From Strigomonas culicis (taxonomy: Eukaryota; Euglenozoa; Kinetoplastea; Trypanosomatida; Trypanosomatidae): a stretch of DNA of 35,643 nucleotides. The DNA is taken from assembly GCA_000482145.1 (NCBI GenBank), contig AUXH01000138.1, positions 1 through 35,643 on the forward strand, in the 5' to 3' direction. Made by a program: the position numbers and the translations under genes. Below, in pieces: positions 17,388 to 26,200 of this stretch (positions are counted from its first letter, which is position 1; each line of letters opens with the position of its first letter). The notes under the pieces were generated by a model. The model had not been told where the DNA came from and did not search any database. It saw only the letters and a list, made by a program, of their open reading frames with translations.

Positions 17388-18026
17388 ATGGGCTTATTTA
17401 GTCGCGAGACGCCCCAGGAGACGATGCGCAAGTACAAGCGCGCGCTGGACAAGACCTGCCGCGACCTCGACCGAGAGCGCAACAAGCTACAGGCGCAGGA
17501 GCGCAAGATCATGGCGGAAATGCGCAAGGCCGCGAAGCAGGACCAGGTCGACGCGGTGCGCATCATGGCCCGCGACCTCGTCCGCACCCGCAAGTACAAC
17601 CAGAAGATGTACCACATGCGGACGCAGATCCAGGGCGTCTCGCTACGCATCCAGACGATGAACTCCACGTCGCAGCTCGCCCAGGCGATGAAGGGCGTGT
17701 CCAAGGCGATGAAGTCGATGAACAAGCAGATGCAGGTACCGGAGCTGCAGAAGATCATGCGCGAGTTCGAGAAGCAGAACGAGATGATGGGCATGAAGGA
17801 AGAAATGATGAACGACGCCATTGACGACGTGATGGACGACGAGGGCGTAGAGGAGGAAGAGACCGAGCAGGAGCTGCAGAAGGTGATGGACGAGGTGGGT
17901 ATCGAGTTCCGCACCAAGGTCGGCGTTACCGATACCGCCATGCCGCAGAGGCAGAACGTGGAGCAGCAGGAGGACGACAAGGAGTTGGACGCCCGTCTCG
18001 CTGCGTTGAAGTCGTCCATGAAGTAA
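17388..18026 (+). CDS. VPS2: ESCRT-III subunit Vps2 (CHMP2)
   Basis: Vps2 polymerises with Vps24 on Snf7 filaments to remodel endosomal membranes and recruits the AAA ATPase Vps4. The 212 residues match CHMP2 from end to end: MGLFSRETPQETMRKYKRAL, then DLDRERNKLQAQERKI, KQDQVDAVRIMARDLVRTR and MKEEMMNDAIDDVMDD. The basic first two helices (about 1-110) and acidic C-terminal half are typical. The C-terminus holds a MIM1 site for Vps4, D197-x-x-L200-x-x-R203-L204-x-x-L207-K208. Length agrees with human CHMP2A (222). The frame runs upstream without an ATG, so MGLFSRE is the start, and the homology begins exactly there. Confidence 0.96.
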   Translation: MGLFSRETPQETMRKYKRALDKTCRDLDRERNKLQAQERKIMAEMRKAAKQDQVDAVRIMARDLVRTRKYNQKMYHMRTQIQGVSLRIQTMNSTSQLAQAMKGVSKAMKSMNKQMQVPELQKIMREFEKQNEMMGMKEEMMNDAIDDVMDDEGVEEEETEQELQKVMDEVGIEFRTKVGVTDTAMPQRQNVEQQEDDKELDARLAALKSSMK

Positions 18027-18280
18027 ATCATACAGGTGAGGCAAAGGAGAAGCAGGTAGATTAAATAAAAGAAAGAAAACGGATCCAAATGATCCCTTCC
18101 TTTTGTTTTCTTCTGGTTCTCTTGCTCTTTTCCTTCTTAGAAAAGTTTTATTTACTTGTGCACTTTGTTCATTTCTCCTACATATTTCATTGCTTTTTTT
18201 TTTTTTTAAATTGATTTTGCACGTTTATACCCCCGTGATCAATCAAGATCGTATGAAGATTTATTAAAAAAAAAGAGAAT

Positions 18281-18324
18281 TATAGATATATATGTATACA
18301 TATATAGTACATATATATATATAT
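18281..18324 (+). repeat. AT/TA-rich microsatellite
   Basis: Imperfect TA repeats with GTATAC and TAGTAC interruptions in the VPS2-MAK21 gap. Confidence 0.85.
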
Positions 18325-18868
18325 CCTATTAGCAGTTTCATTAATTCACTTTGCTTTCCACCCACTTGCTGTCTTGCACTTTCATTTTTTTTTCTCTTCA
18401 TGCTCAGTTTTGACCGATTTCAGTTTACAGCGAGTGAGAGCACTAGACCTAAATCGTTGCACTTCAGAAGTGCACTCGTTTTAGTATACAGTAAGCACCT
18501 ATTATTATTGTTCTTCTTTTTATTATTATTGCAAGAAAAGAAGAAGTGTAAAACTGTTGTCTGTGTTCATTTTTTTTGGTTACTGTTCATATTGCATACA
18601 TTTGTGTTCTCTCTTTTATATACTTTATTTCCCGCAGTGACATTTTTACGTTTCTCATTGTACGAATTACGTCGCTGAGATGTGTGCAGGACGTACACGT
18701 GAAGAAATGTGACTGCGCGCAGTTCGTTGCAAAAAAAAAAAAAACAGCAAGAAAAGGCGCGAGTGTATTCTATTTGCCTTCCATGTGTGGTATTCACTAG
18801 TACACTGTGTGCTGTGGATCATTATGCTGTCGGTGTGTATTCCCTTCCACGCAAAGCATTTCATTGCA

Positions 18869-18934
18869 ACTCCTTTCGTTTCTCTCTCTTTATTATCCTC
18901 CCCTCTCTAGTTGTTATTTTTTTTCCCGTTTTAG
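18869..18934 (+). promoter_or_regulatory. Predicted spliced-leader acceptors for MAK21
   Basis: Two pyrimidine tracts in tandem, 18869-18908 with AG at 18909-18910 and 18911-18932 with AG at 18933-18934. Either places the TG repeat inside the 5' UTR. A third option is GCAG ending at 18999, which would leave it out. Confidence 0.45.
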
Positions 18935-18935
18935 C

Positions 18936-18970
18936 GTGTGTGTGTGTGTGTGTGTGTGTTTGTGTGTGTT
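18936..18970 (+). repeat. TG dinucleotide repeat
   Basis: Twelve uninterrupted GT units (18936-18959), then TT and a few more TG units, ending about 70 bases before the MAK21 start. Confidence 0.92.
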
Positions 18971-19039
18971 CCTGTTTGATTACTTTTTGCCCACTGCAGC
19001 CCATCGAGTGAGGACCACCACGAGACGCTGTGCGGAACC

Positions 19040-21487
19040 ATGTCCAACAGCCCGAGCGTCCTCGACGTGAACAAGAAATGGTTTGTCGTCGCGCTGCCCC
19101 TGCGCACGTGCAGCCTCAAGGACATCGCCACCACGGTGACGTCCAAGGAGGACATGGACCGCTACTTCCAGGAGGCCCAGGCGGTGCTGGAGAAGGAGGC
19201 GAGCCTCAGTCAGATGGATCGCGGCCGCTGGTACAACGCCCAATTTCTCACTAGGGGTACCACCAGCGATCGTATCGCCTCCGCGGCCGTGAAGCTGGCG
19301 GACACGGACTTCATGTTCTTCTTAGAGGGCTTCAACTTGCTCTTCGACACGGCGCGGACGGACACGCATCACTACGAGGCCGCGCTGAAGGCGCTGTCGG
19401 CTGTCTGGCCGCGCCTGCTGCCGCCGCGGCCGCTGAAGCGCTTCGCGTTGCAGTACTTCGCGACGCTGCCGACCGACGACGCGGCCGCGCGGGAGAAGGT
19501 GCTGGTGTACTGGTACCTCGAGGACTACCTGAAGCGGACCTACGCGCAGTTTCTCTCGCTGAGCGAGTCCATGCTGAAGGACCGTATCGTGCAGCGGCGC
19601 GAGGCGTGGCTGGACGTGGTCGGCAAGCTCATGTGCGCCGTCGCGGAGGGGCGCAGCACCGCGATGGCCATGATGATCGACAAGCTGGGCGACCCCAACG
19701 CCCAGGTCGCGCACAAGGCGTACCACCATTTGCTCACCCTGCTGTCCGAGTCCTCGACCCACCAGCAGATGCTCTTCACGGAGCTGGAGAAGATCATCTT
19801 CATGAAGAACTGCCCGCTGCGCACGATGCGCTACGCCGCGAACGTGATGAACCAGCTCGTGTACAGCCGCGACGAGCGCAAGCTGGCGATCAAGGCGGTG
19901 CAGACCTACCTGTCCCTGTTCCGCCAGCTCGTGCTGCAGGGCAGCGTGGACTCGACCGTCACGACGGCCGTCATCGTCGGGCTGCGGCGCGCCTTTCCCT
20001 ACACGGGCACCGACATCAGCTCTCTCACGGAGCACATCAACGCCCTCTTCGTGCTCGCCAACACCGCCAGCTTCCAGCAGCGCGTAGCCACCCTCTCGCT
20101 GCTGCAGCTGCTCGCGCAGGGCAAGAGCACGCCGGACGCCTTCCAGGACCGCTGGTACCGCGCGCTCTATCAGCTGCTGCTGCTCTCGCCCAAGCAGATC
20201 CCGCAGTCGACGCAGCTGACCAACTTCTTCTCGCTGCTCCACAAGGCGATGCGGGCGGACAAGAAGGTGGAGCGCATCGCCGCCTTTGTGCACCGCCTCC
20301 TGCAGCGCGCCGTGTACTACAACGAGGCCATGATCTGCGCCGTGCTCCTGCTGGTCGGCGAGATGGCGCAGTCCCACGCCGGCGTGCGGGAGCTGCTGCA
20401 GAGCCCCAAGTCCAAGCTGGTCCGTGCGCAGCAGCAGCAGCAGCAGCAGCAGCAGACGAGCGGCGGCGGTGCGTCCTCGTCCCGCCCGCACGGCGCATCC
20501 AAGCACGCGGACGACGACGTGTTCAAGCCGTACGACCCGAAGAGCCGCGACCCGCAGTACGCGCGCGCGTGCTCGGAGTGTCTGTGGGTGCTGAGCCTCT
20601 TCACGCGCCACTCGCACCCCTCCGTCGTGCGCCTGGCCGTGCTGCTGCTCTTCGGCGAGGAGATTGTGTTCGACAGCCACCCGCTGGACGACATGACACC
20701 GCTCAACTTCCTGCAGATGTTTGTCGACGCCAAGGCGCGCGAGGACGAGGCGGAGAAGAAGGCGACCGGCATGTCCGTCTTCCGGCGCGCGACCCGCGCG
20801 ACGATGGTGCCGAGCGCGTCAGACCCCTACTTCATCAACGCGAACGCGCAGGAGGTGGACGTCTCGGCTCTCTTCCTGCACCGCTACGCAGTGCAGCGGC
20901 AGCGATTCATGGACAGCCTCTCCCAGGTCAAGTCGTCGTGGGGCGACGTCAGCGGCGAGGCGGACGTGGCCACGCGCGTCGCGCAGCTCGACGCGGCCCT
21001 CTTCGGGCCCGCTGGCATGCTCGGCGAGGCTCAGGCGGCGGCGCCGGCCGGCGCGGGTGCTGAGGCGGCGACGGCGGAGAAGAAGAAGCAGAAGGCGGAC
21101 AAGAAGAAGGCCGCCGCCCCCGTGGAGGCCTCGGATGACGAGGACTCGCCGGAGGAGGACTTCGCCGACTTCGACGACGGCGACTTAGGCAGCGAGGACG
21201 TGTTGGACTGGGGCCTGGACGCGGACGAGGACGGCAGCCTCAGCGACGAGGAGGAGTACGAGGACGACGAGGAGGGCGGCGACTCCGCGCTGCATGACCG
21301 CAAGAAGGACGCCCTCGACGACGGGGATGACTTTGGCGAGGTCATCGAGGCGCACAAGAAGGAGATGTCCAAGAAGCGGAAGCGCGAGGAGCAGTGGATG
21401 GACAGCCGCTCGCGCACGCACAACACCAACTTTAGTTCTCGCCGCGCCCCTGCGCCTCACGCGTATAATAAAAAGCCCCGCTTTTGA
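19040..21487 (+). CDS. MAK21: Mak21/Noc1 (CEBPZ) ribosome biogenesis factor
   Basis: Noc1 pairs with Noc2 in the nucleolus on early 60S precursors. The 815-residue protein carries the CBF/Mak21 domain in its middle, shown by FFSLLHKAMRADKKVERIAAFVHRLLQ-type sequence at about 396-445 and by YDPKSRDPQYARACSECLW then HSHPSVVRLA and DMTPLNFLQMFV at about 497-565, which parallel CEBPZ closely. The first 395 residues are helical repeats. The C-terminal 150 residues alternate acidic blocks with lysine-rich blocks, including KKRKREE, a probable nuclear localisation signal. It is shorter than human or yeast forms (about 1000-1050), mostly at the N-terminus. A nine-glutamine tract (464-472) interrupts the CBF region. 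Confidence 0.92.
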   Translation: MSNSPSVLDVNKKWFVVALPLRTCSLKDIATTVTSKEDMDRYFQEAQAVLEKEASLSQMDRGRWYNAQFLTRGTTSDRIASAAVKLADTDFMFFLEGFNLLFDTARTDTHHYEAALKALSAVWPRLLPPRPLKRFALQYFATLPTDDAAAREKVLVYWYLEDYLKRTYAQFLSLSESMLKDRIVQRREAWLDVVGKLMCAVAEGRSTAMAMMIDKLGDPNAQVAHKAYHHLLTLLSESSTHQQMLFTELEKIIFMKNCPLRTMRYAANVMNQLVYSRDERKLAIKAVQTYLSLFRQLVLQGSVDSTVTTAVIVGLRRAFPYTGTDISSLTEHINALFVLANTASFQQRVATLSLLQLLAQGKSTPDAFQDRWYRALYQLLLLSPKQIPQSTQLTNFFSLLHKAMRADKKVERIAAFVHRLLQRAVYYNEAMICAVLLLVGEMAQSHAGVRELLQSPKSKLVRAQQQQQQQQQTSGGGASSSRPHGASKHADDDVFKPYDPKSRDPQYARACSECLWVLSLFTRHSHPSVVRLAVLLLFGEEIVFDSHPLDDMTPLNFLQMFVDAKAREDEAEKKATGMSVFRRATRATMVPSASDPYFINANAQEVDVSALFLHRYAVQRQRFMDSLSQVKSSWGDVSGEADVATRVAQLDAALFGPAGMLGEAQAAAPAGAGAEAATAEKKKQKADKKKAAAPVEASDDEDSPEEDFADFDDGDLGSEDVLDWGLDADEDGSLSDEEEYEDDEEGGDSALHDRKKDALDDGDDFGEVIEAHKKEMSKKRKREEQWMDSRSRTHNTNFSSRRAPAPHAYNKKPRF
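20429..20455 (+). repeat. CAG repeat coding for nine glutamines
   Basis: Nine perfect CAG codons within MAK21, followed by a Ser/Gly-rich linker; the frame is intact. Confidence 0.95.
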
Positions 21488-21934
21488 AAACTGTGAGTGC
21501 GTGTGTATCCGTTAGGAAAACAATAATAAAAAAAGTACCAACAAACCTATAAGAACAAACATAAAAAAAAAACAAATAAACAATCAAACAATAATATAAG
21601 CCCGATGCTACTTAAACGCGTTAATCTAACTTACTATTTTCTCGTAACTAATCGAATAATGTAACCTTCTTTTTTATTATTTCTGTTTTCTTTGTTTAAT
21701 AACAGTTCCGTATAGGATTGCTTCCGCTTACCTTCAAAAAAAAAAATGTACCAGCTCTTGCGATTCACTGTACCAGCTCCTCTACACCTGAACACCGCTT
21801 TCCCATTCCTACTTCTTTTTTTTTTCATGATATCATATTTATAAGTCGTTTTTTTTTGTAGGTTTGCTTGTTCGTTTCCATTATTTGTATTTATTTCAAC
21901 TCGCACACTAGACTTCCCTTCACGGTACACCTCC
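21488..21934 (+). other. Intergenic region between MAK21 and RPN3
   Basis: This 447-base gap is A-rich in its first part (21520-21600) and T-rich in the second. No gene is seen, and I find no coding exon for a longer Rpn3 N-terminus. Confidence 0.65.
21803..21911 (+). promoter_or_regulatory. Predicted spliced-leader acceptor for RPN3
   Basis: T-rich DNA gives AG candidates at 21860-21861 (TTTGTAG) and 21910-21911 (CACTAG), which place the mRNA 5' end about 73 or 23 bases before the ATG at 21935. Confidence 0.45.
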
Positions 21935-22927
21935 ATGCCGCTCCTTGTCCCAAAGCCTGACGCGAACGTGGCGCGGACTAGTTCAGAGCACCTCGCGGAG
22001 CTGATGAAGCTCTATAGGGCCCTTGCCGTGCGTCACGACGACTTAGGAGCCGAAATCGTGATGAACGACATCCTCGCCTTCATGACAAACAACCACCAAC
22101 ACGAGCAGGCCGAGAGCTTCATCGCCACCTGCGACCTGAAGCTGCCGCACCGCTCGAACAACCAAGCGGCGCGGTACTACTACTACGTGGGCCTCACGCG
22201 CGCGTTCCGCCTCGAGTACACGGAGGCGCACCAGTGCCTCCAGCAGGCGCTCCGCAAGGCGCCGGAGCGTGCGTTCGGCTTCCGTATCGCCGCGACGAAG
22301 CTGTCCTTGGTGGTGCAGCTGCTGCTCGGCGAGGTGCCGCCGCGCTCCGAGTTTCTGGTGAAGACCATGCGGGAGAGCCTGAGCCCGTACCTGCAGCTCG
22401 CGAGCTGCGTGCGCTTCGGTCAGCTCGGCCGCTTCATGTCCATTCTGCAGCAGCACAAGGACATCTTCGAGCACGACCGCACCTACTCACTCATCGTGCG
22501 CGTGCGCCAGCACGTGATCAAGACGGGTCTGCGCCGCATCTGCCAGGCCTACAGCCGCATTAGAATCTCTGACGTGTGCGTGAAGCTGTCCATGGAGAAC
22601 CCGGCCGATGCGGAGTACATCCTCTCCAAGGCCATCCGCGACGGCGTCATTGATGCGGTGATCGACAACGAGAAGGGTGAGCTCATCACGAGCGACACGG
22701 TCGACGTGTACACCACCTCCGAGCCGACCGCGGCCCTCCAGCGGCGCATCCAGTTCCTGAATAACCTCCACGTCGAGGCGAAGCAGGCGATGCGCTACCT
22801 GGAGACCGACCCCGACGTCGCGGCGGAGCGGAAGAAGATGGAACAAGCCGAACGCGACGAGCTGGAGCGTGCCCTCGAGGATGAAGGCGGCGAATTTGGT
22901 GATGTGGATTTTGAGGATGGTTTATAA
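21935..22927 (+). CDS. RPN3: 26S proteasome lid subunit Rpn3 (PSMD3), short form
   Basis: Rpn3 is a PCI-domain subunit of the lid of the 19S regulatory particle. The homology is strong: ARYYYYVGLTRAFRLEYTEA (about 76-95), LRKAPERAFGF, LLLGEVPPRSEF, and the PCI/winged-helix region at about 183-252 with YSLIVRVRQHVIKTGLRRI, YSRIRISDVCVKL and DAEYILSKAIRDGVIDAVID. The C-terminal helix has the expected acidic end. At 330 residues it lacks roughly the first 200 residues of human or yeast Rpn3 (about 520-535). The region upstream is AT-rich and pyrimidine-rich, so the short N-terminus seems real rather than a mis-set start. Whether this is general in trypanosomatids I cannot say from here. Confidence 0.94.
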   Translation: MPLLVPKPDANVARTSSEHLAELMKLYRALAVRHDDLGAEIVMNDILAFMTNNHQHEQAESFIATCDLKLPHRSNNQAARYYYYVGLTRAFRLEYTEAHQCLQQALRKAPERAFGFRIAATKLSLVVQLLLGEVPPRSEFLVKTMRESLSPYLQLASCVRFGQLGRFMSILQQHKDIFEHDRTYSLIVRVRQHVIKTGLRRICQAYSRIRISDVCVKLSMENPADAEYILSKAIRDGVIDAVIDNEKGELITSDTVDVYTTSEPTAALQRRIQFLNNLHVEAKQAMRYLETDPDVAAERKKMEQAERDELERALEDEGGEFGDVDFEDGL

Positions 22928-23251
22928 AAGAAATACTTACGAAAAGGAAAAAGAGGAATTATAGAGAGGATGCATTTTCGTAGGATGAAAAGAATATTAT
23001 TTATTGTTCAGAATATATGTTCTGTTGGACACTTCTTTCCTTTAAAAAAAAAAAGAGAAACATAATGGATTGATTTTCCATGGTTCACCTTTTGCCTTTA
23101 TTTGTGCCGTTTTCTTTCTTTTTCACTACTCACTTTCTAGTGGTATGTTTCTTGTGTTCTCTTCCCTCTTCTTTCACTTGACATAGAAATACAATTGTTT
23201 TTATTGTTTCTTGTTATATTTCGTTGTCTTTTTCTCTAGACCCTTTTTAGA
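22928..23251 (+). other. Intergenic region upstream of the cyclic-nucleotide-domain gene
   Basis: This 324-base AT-rich gap has an A run at 23044-23055 and T-rich DNA after 23100. No gene is seen. Confidence 0.65.
23190..23250 (+). promoter_or_regulatory. Predicted spliced-leader acceptor, cyclic-nucleotide-domain gene
   Basis: A T-rich tract ends in TCTCTAG at 23239, with a second AG at 23249-23250 right before the start codon. The first gives a 5' UTR of 12 bases, unusually short; an AG further upstream near 23186 is possible. Confidence 0.45.
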
Positions 23252-26200
23252 ATGCAAAAAAGACAATCTAGCACTTCCCCTACGCGAGGTAGTGGTAGTG
23301 CGTCTCCGAGAATTCGCGCCCGGCCTTCTCTCAGCAGCGCTGCTATCAACAGCCGCAAGAGTAGCAACAATTCTGCCTCGGCTTACACGCTGGCGGAATC
23401 GCATAGCAAGTCCTTCAGCTCCCCCGCAAAGTATGGAATGCAGCCGCGCCGTAGCATCGGCGTCATCAACTCGTCTTTCCACGCGGATGTGCCGAATGAG
23501 CTCGATCGGGCTATCCAGATGCTGTACACGTACCCGATCATGAAGGTGGGCGGCACGGCGTTTGAGAACAACACGTACAACCAGCAGGTCCCGACAAGCC
23601 TCGCCTCTCCTCCCGAGACGCCGGCTCCCCCGCTCGCGAAGGAGAACAGCACCAGCTTACCGGCGCGCGAGAACTACACCAGCATCAGTGGCGAGGTGAT
23701 GGACAACGTCATCAAGGAGAGCTTTAACGAGGACGGCAATCCTCGATTCGGCCAAAAGCCTCGCGACGGCATGGTGCGCCTCGCGCATGCGCTCAAGCAG
23801 GCAGCCATGTGGCAGACCATCTTGGTCACCGTTCTTAGCCATGAGACTCTGATGCAGAGATTTCGCTACTTGAAGCTGCAGCAGGCCCTGGAGCGTCATT
23901 TGCTACCGACGCTGTTGCATCGCAAGGAGGAGACCGGCTCCATTATCAACAAGAACTACAAGAGCCAGCGCGAGGCTGCCGCGAAGCTGGAGGAGCTGGC
24001 GGAAAGGCCCCCAGAGGGGAGCTACCTAAAGGAGCGCAGCGAGTTTTTCCAGAGCATGAACAACTCGGCGTTGCTTCAGGCGATTGCGGATCGCATGAAG
24101 AAAGTTCGGTTTGCCTCTGGCGAAATCATCGCACGGCCGGAGGACGTGAGTCAGCATGCCATGTACTTCGTCGTTACAGGCAAATGCGAGGTACGCCGGG
24201 ATGAGATCACGGCGGACGGCGAGGGCGTCAAGACGACCACCAAAGTGATGCTCCCTGGCGACAAGTTTGGGGGCATCTTCAACACCAATGCTGTCTACGG
24301 CGCCACGTACCGCACTCTTTCGATGTGCTCCATGTGGAAGCTGCGCGCGGATGACTTTGAAAGTGTCTTTCAGCCGTTTGCAGACAAGACGATGATGAAC
24401 GTGTACATCACTGCATTGCGGAAGCACGCCACGGAGTGGCTTGCCGCGCGCTATCCGGTGGCGTCGCTCATCTCTCGCATCCCCATCTTCCGTTACTTGA
24501 ATAACACCACACCAGAGAACGAGTATACGAAGGAGATGGAGCCGATGGTGAAGCTGCGCGGAGACGTTCTCTTCCACGAGGGCGACCCCCTCGGCGATGT
24601 CTACTGTTTGCTCGACGGGCACGTGCAGCGGGCGAAGAAGGGGTTGGACAATACGTACGCGACGGGCGTGTCGCAGATACTAACGATAAACGACTTCTTC
24701 ACCTTTGGGCACACCGGGCGCTTTGTTCTGTTCGGGGAGGAGCCGCACATTCTGCCGGGTGCTCAGCGGTACCGCTGCCGCGTGGCCAGCCGCGTCGCGC
24801 TCCTCCTCCGCATTCCGAAGAGCGTCTTCATCAACGCGCTGCTCGATGACCCCACCTACCTGCTGCAGCTCCGCGAGAAGCTGCAGCAGACGTACAAGAA
24901 CGAGATGAAGCTCGACTCCGCGTGCCTCAGCTACGTCCCGCTCCTGCGGGACTTCCCCGACTCCAGCAGGCATGCCCTCGCGAAGGAGGCGGTGCCGATC
25001 GTCGCGGCCCGCTCCGTGTCGTTGTGCGAGCCGGCGCGGCAGGTGAAGGAGATCTACCTCGTGACGATGGGCGACGTGCGCGACGCGCGCACGTACGGCC
25101 ATCAGCCGACCCCTTGCCTCACGGCGGACGAGCTGCCGCCGCCCCCGCAGGAGGACGACCGCAAGACGGACATGGCCCGCAAGGCACACCCGGCACCGGT
25201 CGAGGTCAGCAACAACAACAACAACGCCAGCATCTCTCCCCAGTACAAGGGCGTCGGCTCCTTCTCGCGCCAAAAGAAACTCGCGTCGTCCTCCCTTCCC
25301 ACGGACCCCACGAACGACACGATGGAGTGGTCCTTTACCTTTCACGACGATGTCACGGAAGGGCCCGGAAAGCACACGGGCTTGAAGGTCTGCGATGCGG
25401 GCGGGGAGAATTCGGCCAACGCCTCGCTGGCTGCGTCCCTGTCCAGGTGCAGGATCGACTACGCGCTGGTGAACCCCGAAGAGCAGCAGGAGCTGAACCC
25501 CCCGCTGCCGCTGCCGCCTGCAAAGCGCTTCAGCGTGACGCTCGGCGGCTCGTGGGAGGGCCTCCTCCTAGACAAGTGGCCGTACGGGTGGGAGACGACG
25601 TCGACCGTGACCGCGTGGGCGCTGCCGACGGTGAAGATACGCACCGAGTACAACAACCTGCCCAAGTCGCTGCAGGCGTCTATTCTGCAGTACCTGCGGC
25701 TGCGGCAGAAGGAGGAGCTGGGTCTGCCAGCCATCTCGACGGAGAAGCTGCCTCCCATGACAGTCTACCACGGCACCGACCCCAAGGCACTGGCGGTGGT
25801 GGTCAGCAACGCCACGGGCAAGAAGGACAAGAAGAAGGGGGGCCGCTCCGCGATGACGAGCAACGAGAACGAGGACAGCATCAACTTCAGCACCGAGGGG
25901 GGCTCCACGTCGCAGCATACCGCGTCGGGCGGTGACAGCGCGCGGCGCTCGACGTCGAGGGTCTCGCACAGCGGGGGCGGTGGTACCGGCAGTTTCATCA
26001 GCGTCAAGGCGCCGGCCGCCCCGCCGCTGAAGGAGGGGTCCGCCGCGCGGAGCAAGAAGGAGTCAACGGCCAAAAAGACGGACACGGAGTTGAAGAAGAA
26101 GGCAAAGAAGGCGACCAAGGAGCCGGCGAAGGTGGAGGAGGAGCCGCCGGCGGTGGCACCGACGCCCAAGGCGACGCTGCCGCGCTTCCGGCACGGCGGA

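Larger units (their letters stand above)
18027..19039 (+). other. Longest intergenic region, AT-rich with simple repeats
   Basis: This 1013-base gap is about twice the others. It holds a run of T at 18196-18207, an AT/TA-rich microsatellite at 18281-18324, a perfect 8-base palindromic arm pair at 18458-18474, an A run at 18730-18743 and a TG repeat at 18936-18970. Open frames across it are Phe/Tyr/Ser-rich low complexity and not credible. The segment at 18400-18480 has a more balanced composition and could hold a small RNA, but I recognise none. Confidence 0.6.

Noticed and set aside
8516..18026. Functional cluster of endosomal genes (Vps16 and Vps2 close together)
   Set aside because: Unrelated genes separate them, and trypanosomatid clusters are rarely grouped by function; proximity is probably chance.
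18292..18678. 128-residue open frame in the long gap
   Set aside because: Tyr/Phe/Leu-rich translation of AT and T runs, without GC-rich third positions or a good acceptor.
19322..20680. 452-residue open frame on the minus strand opposite MAK21
   Set aside because: Shadow frame, rich in Arg, Leu and His, with a poly-Leu run mirroring the CAG tract.
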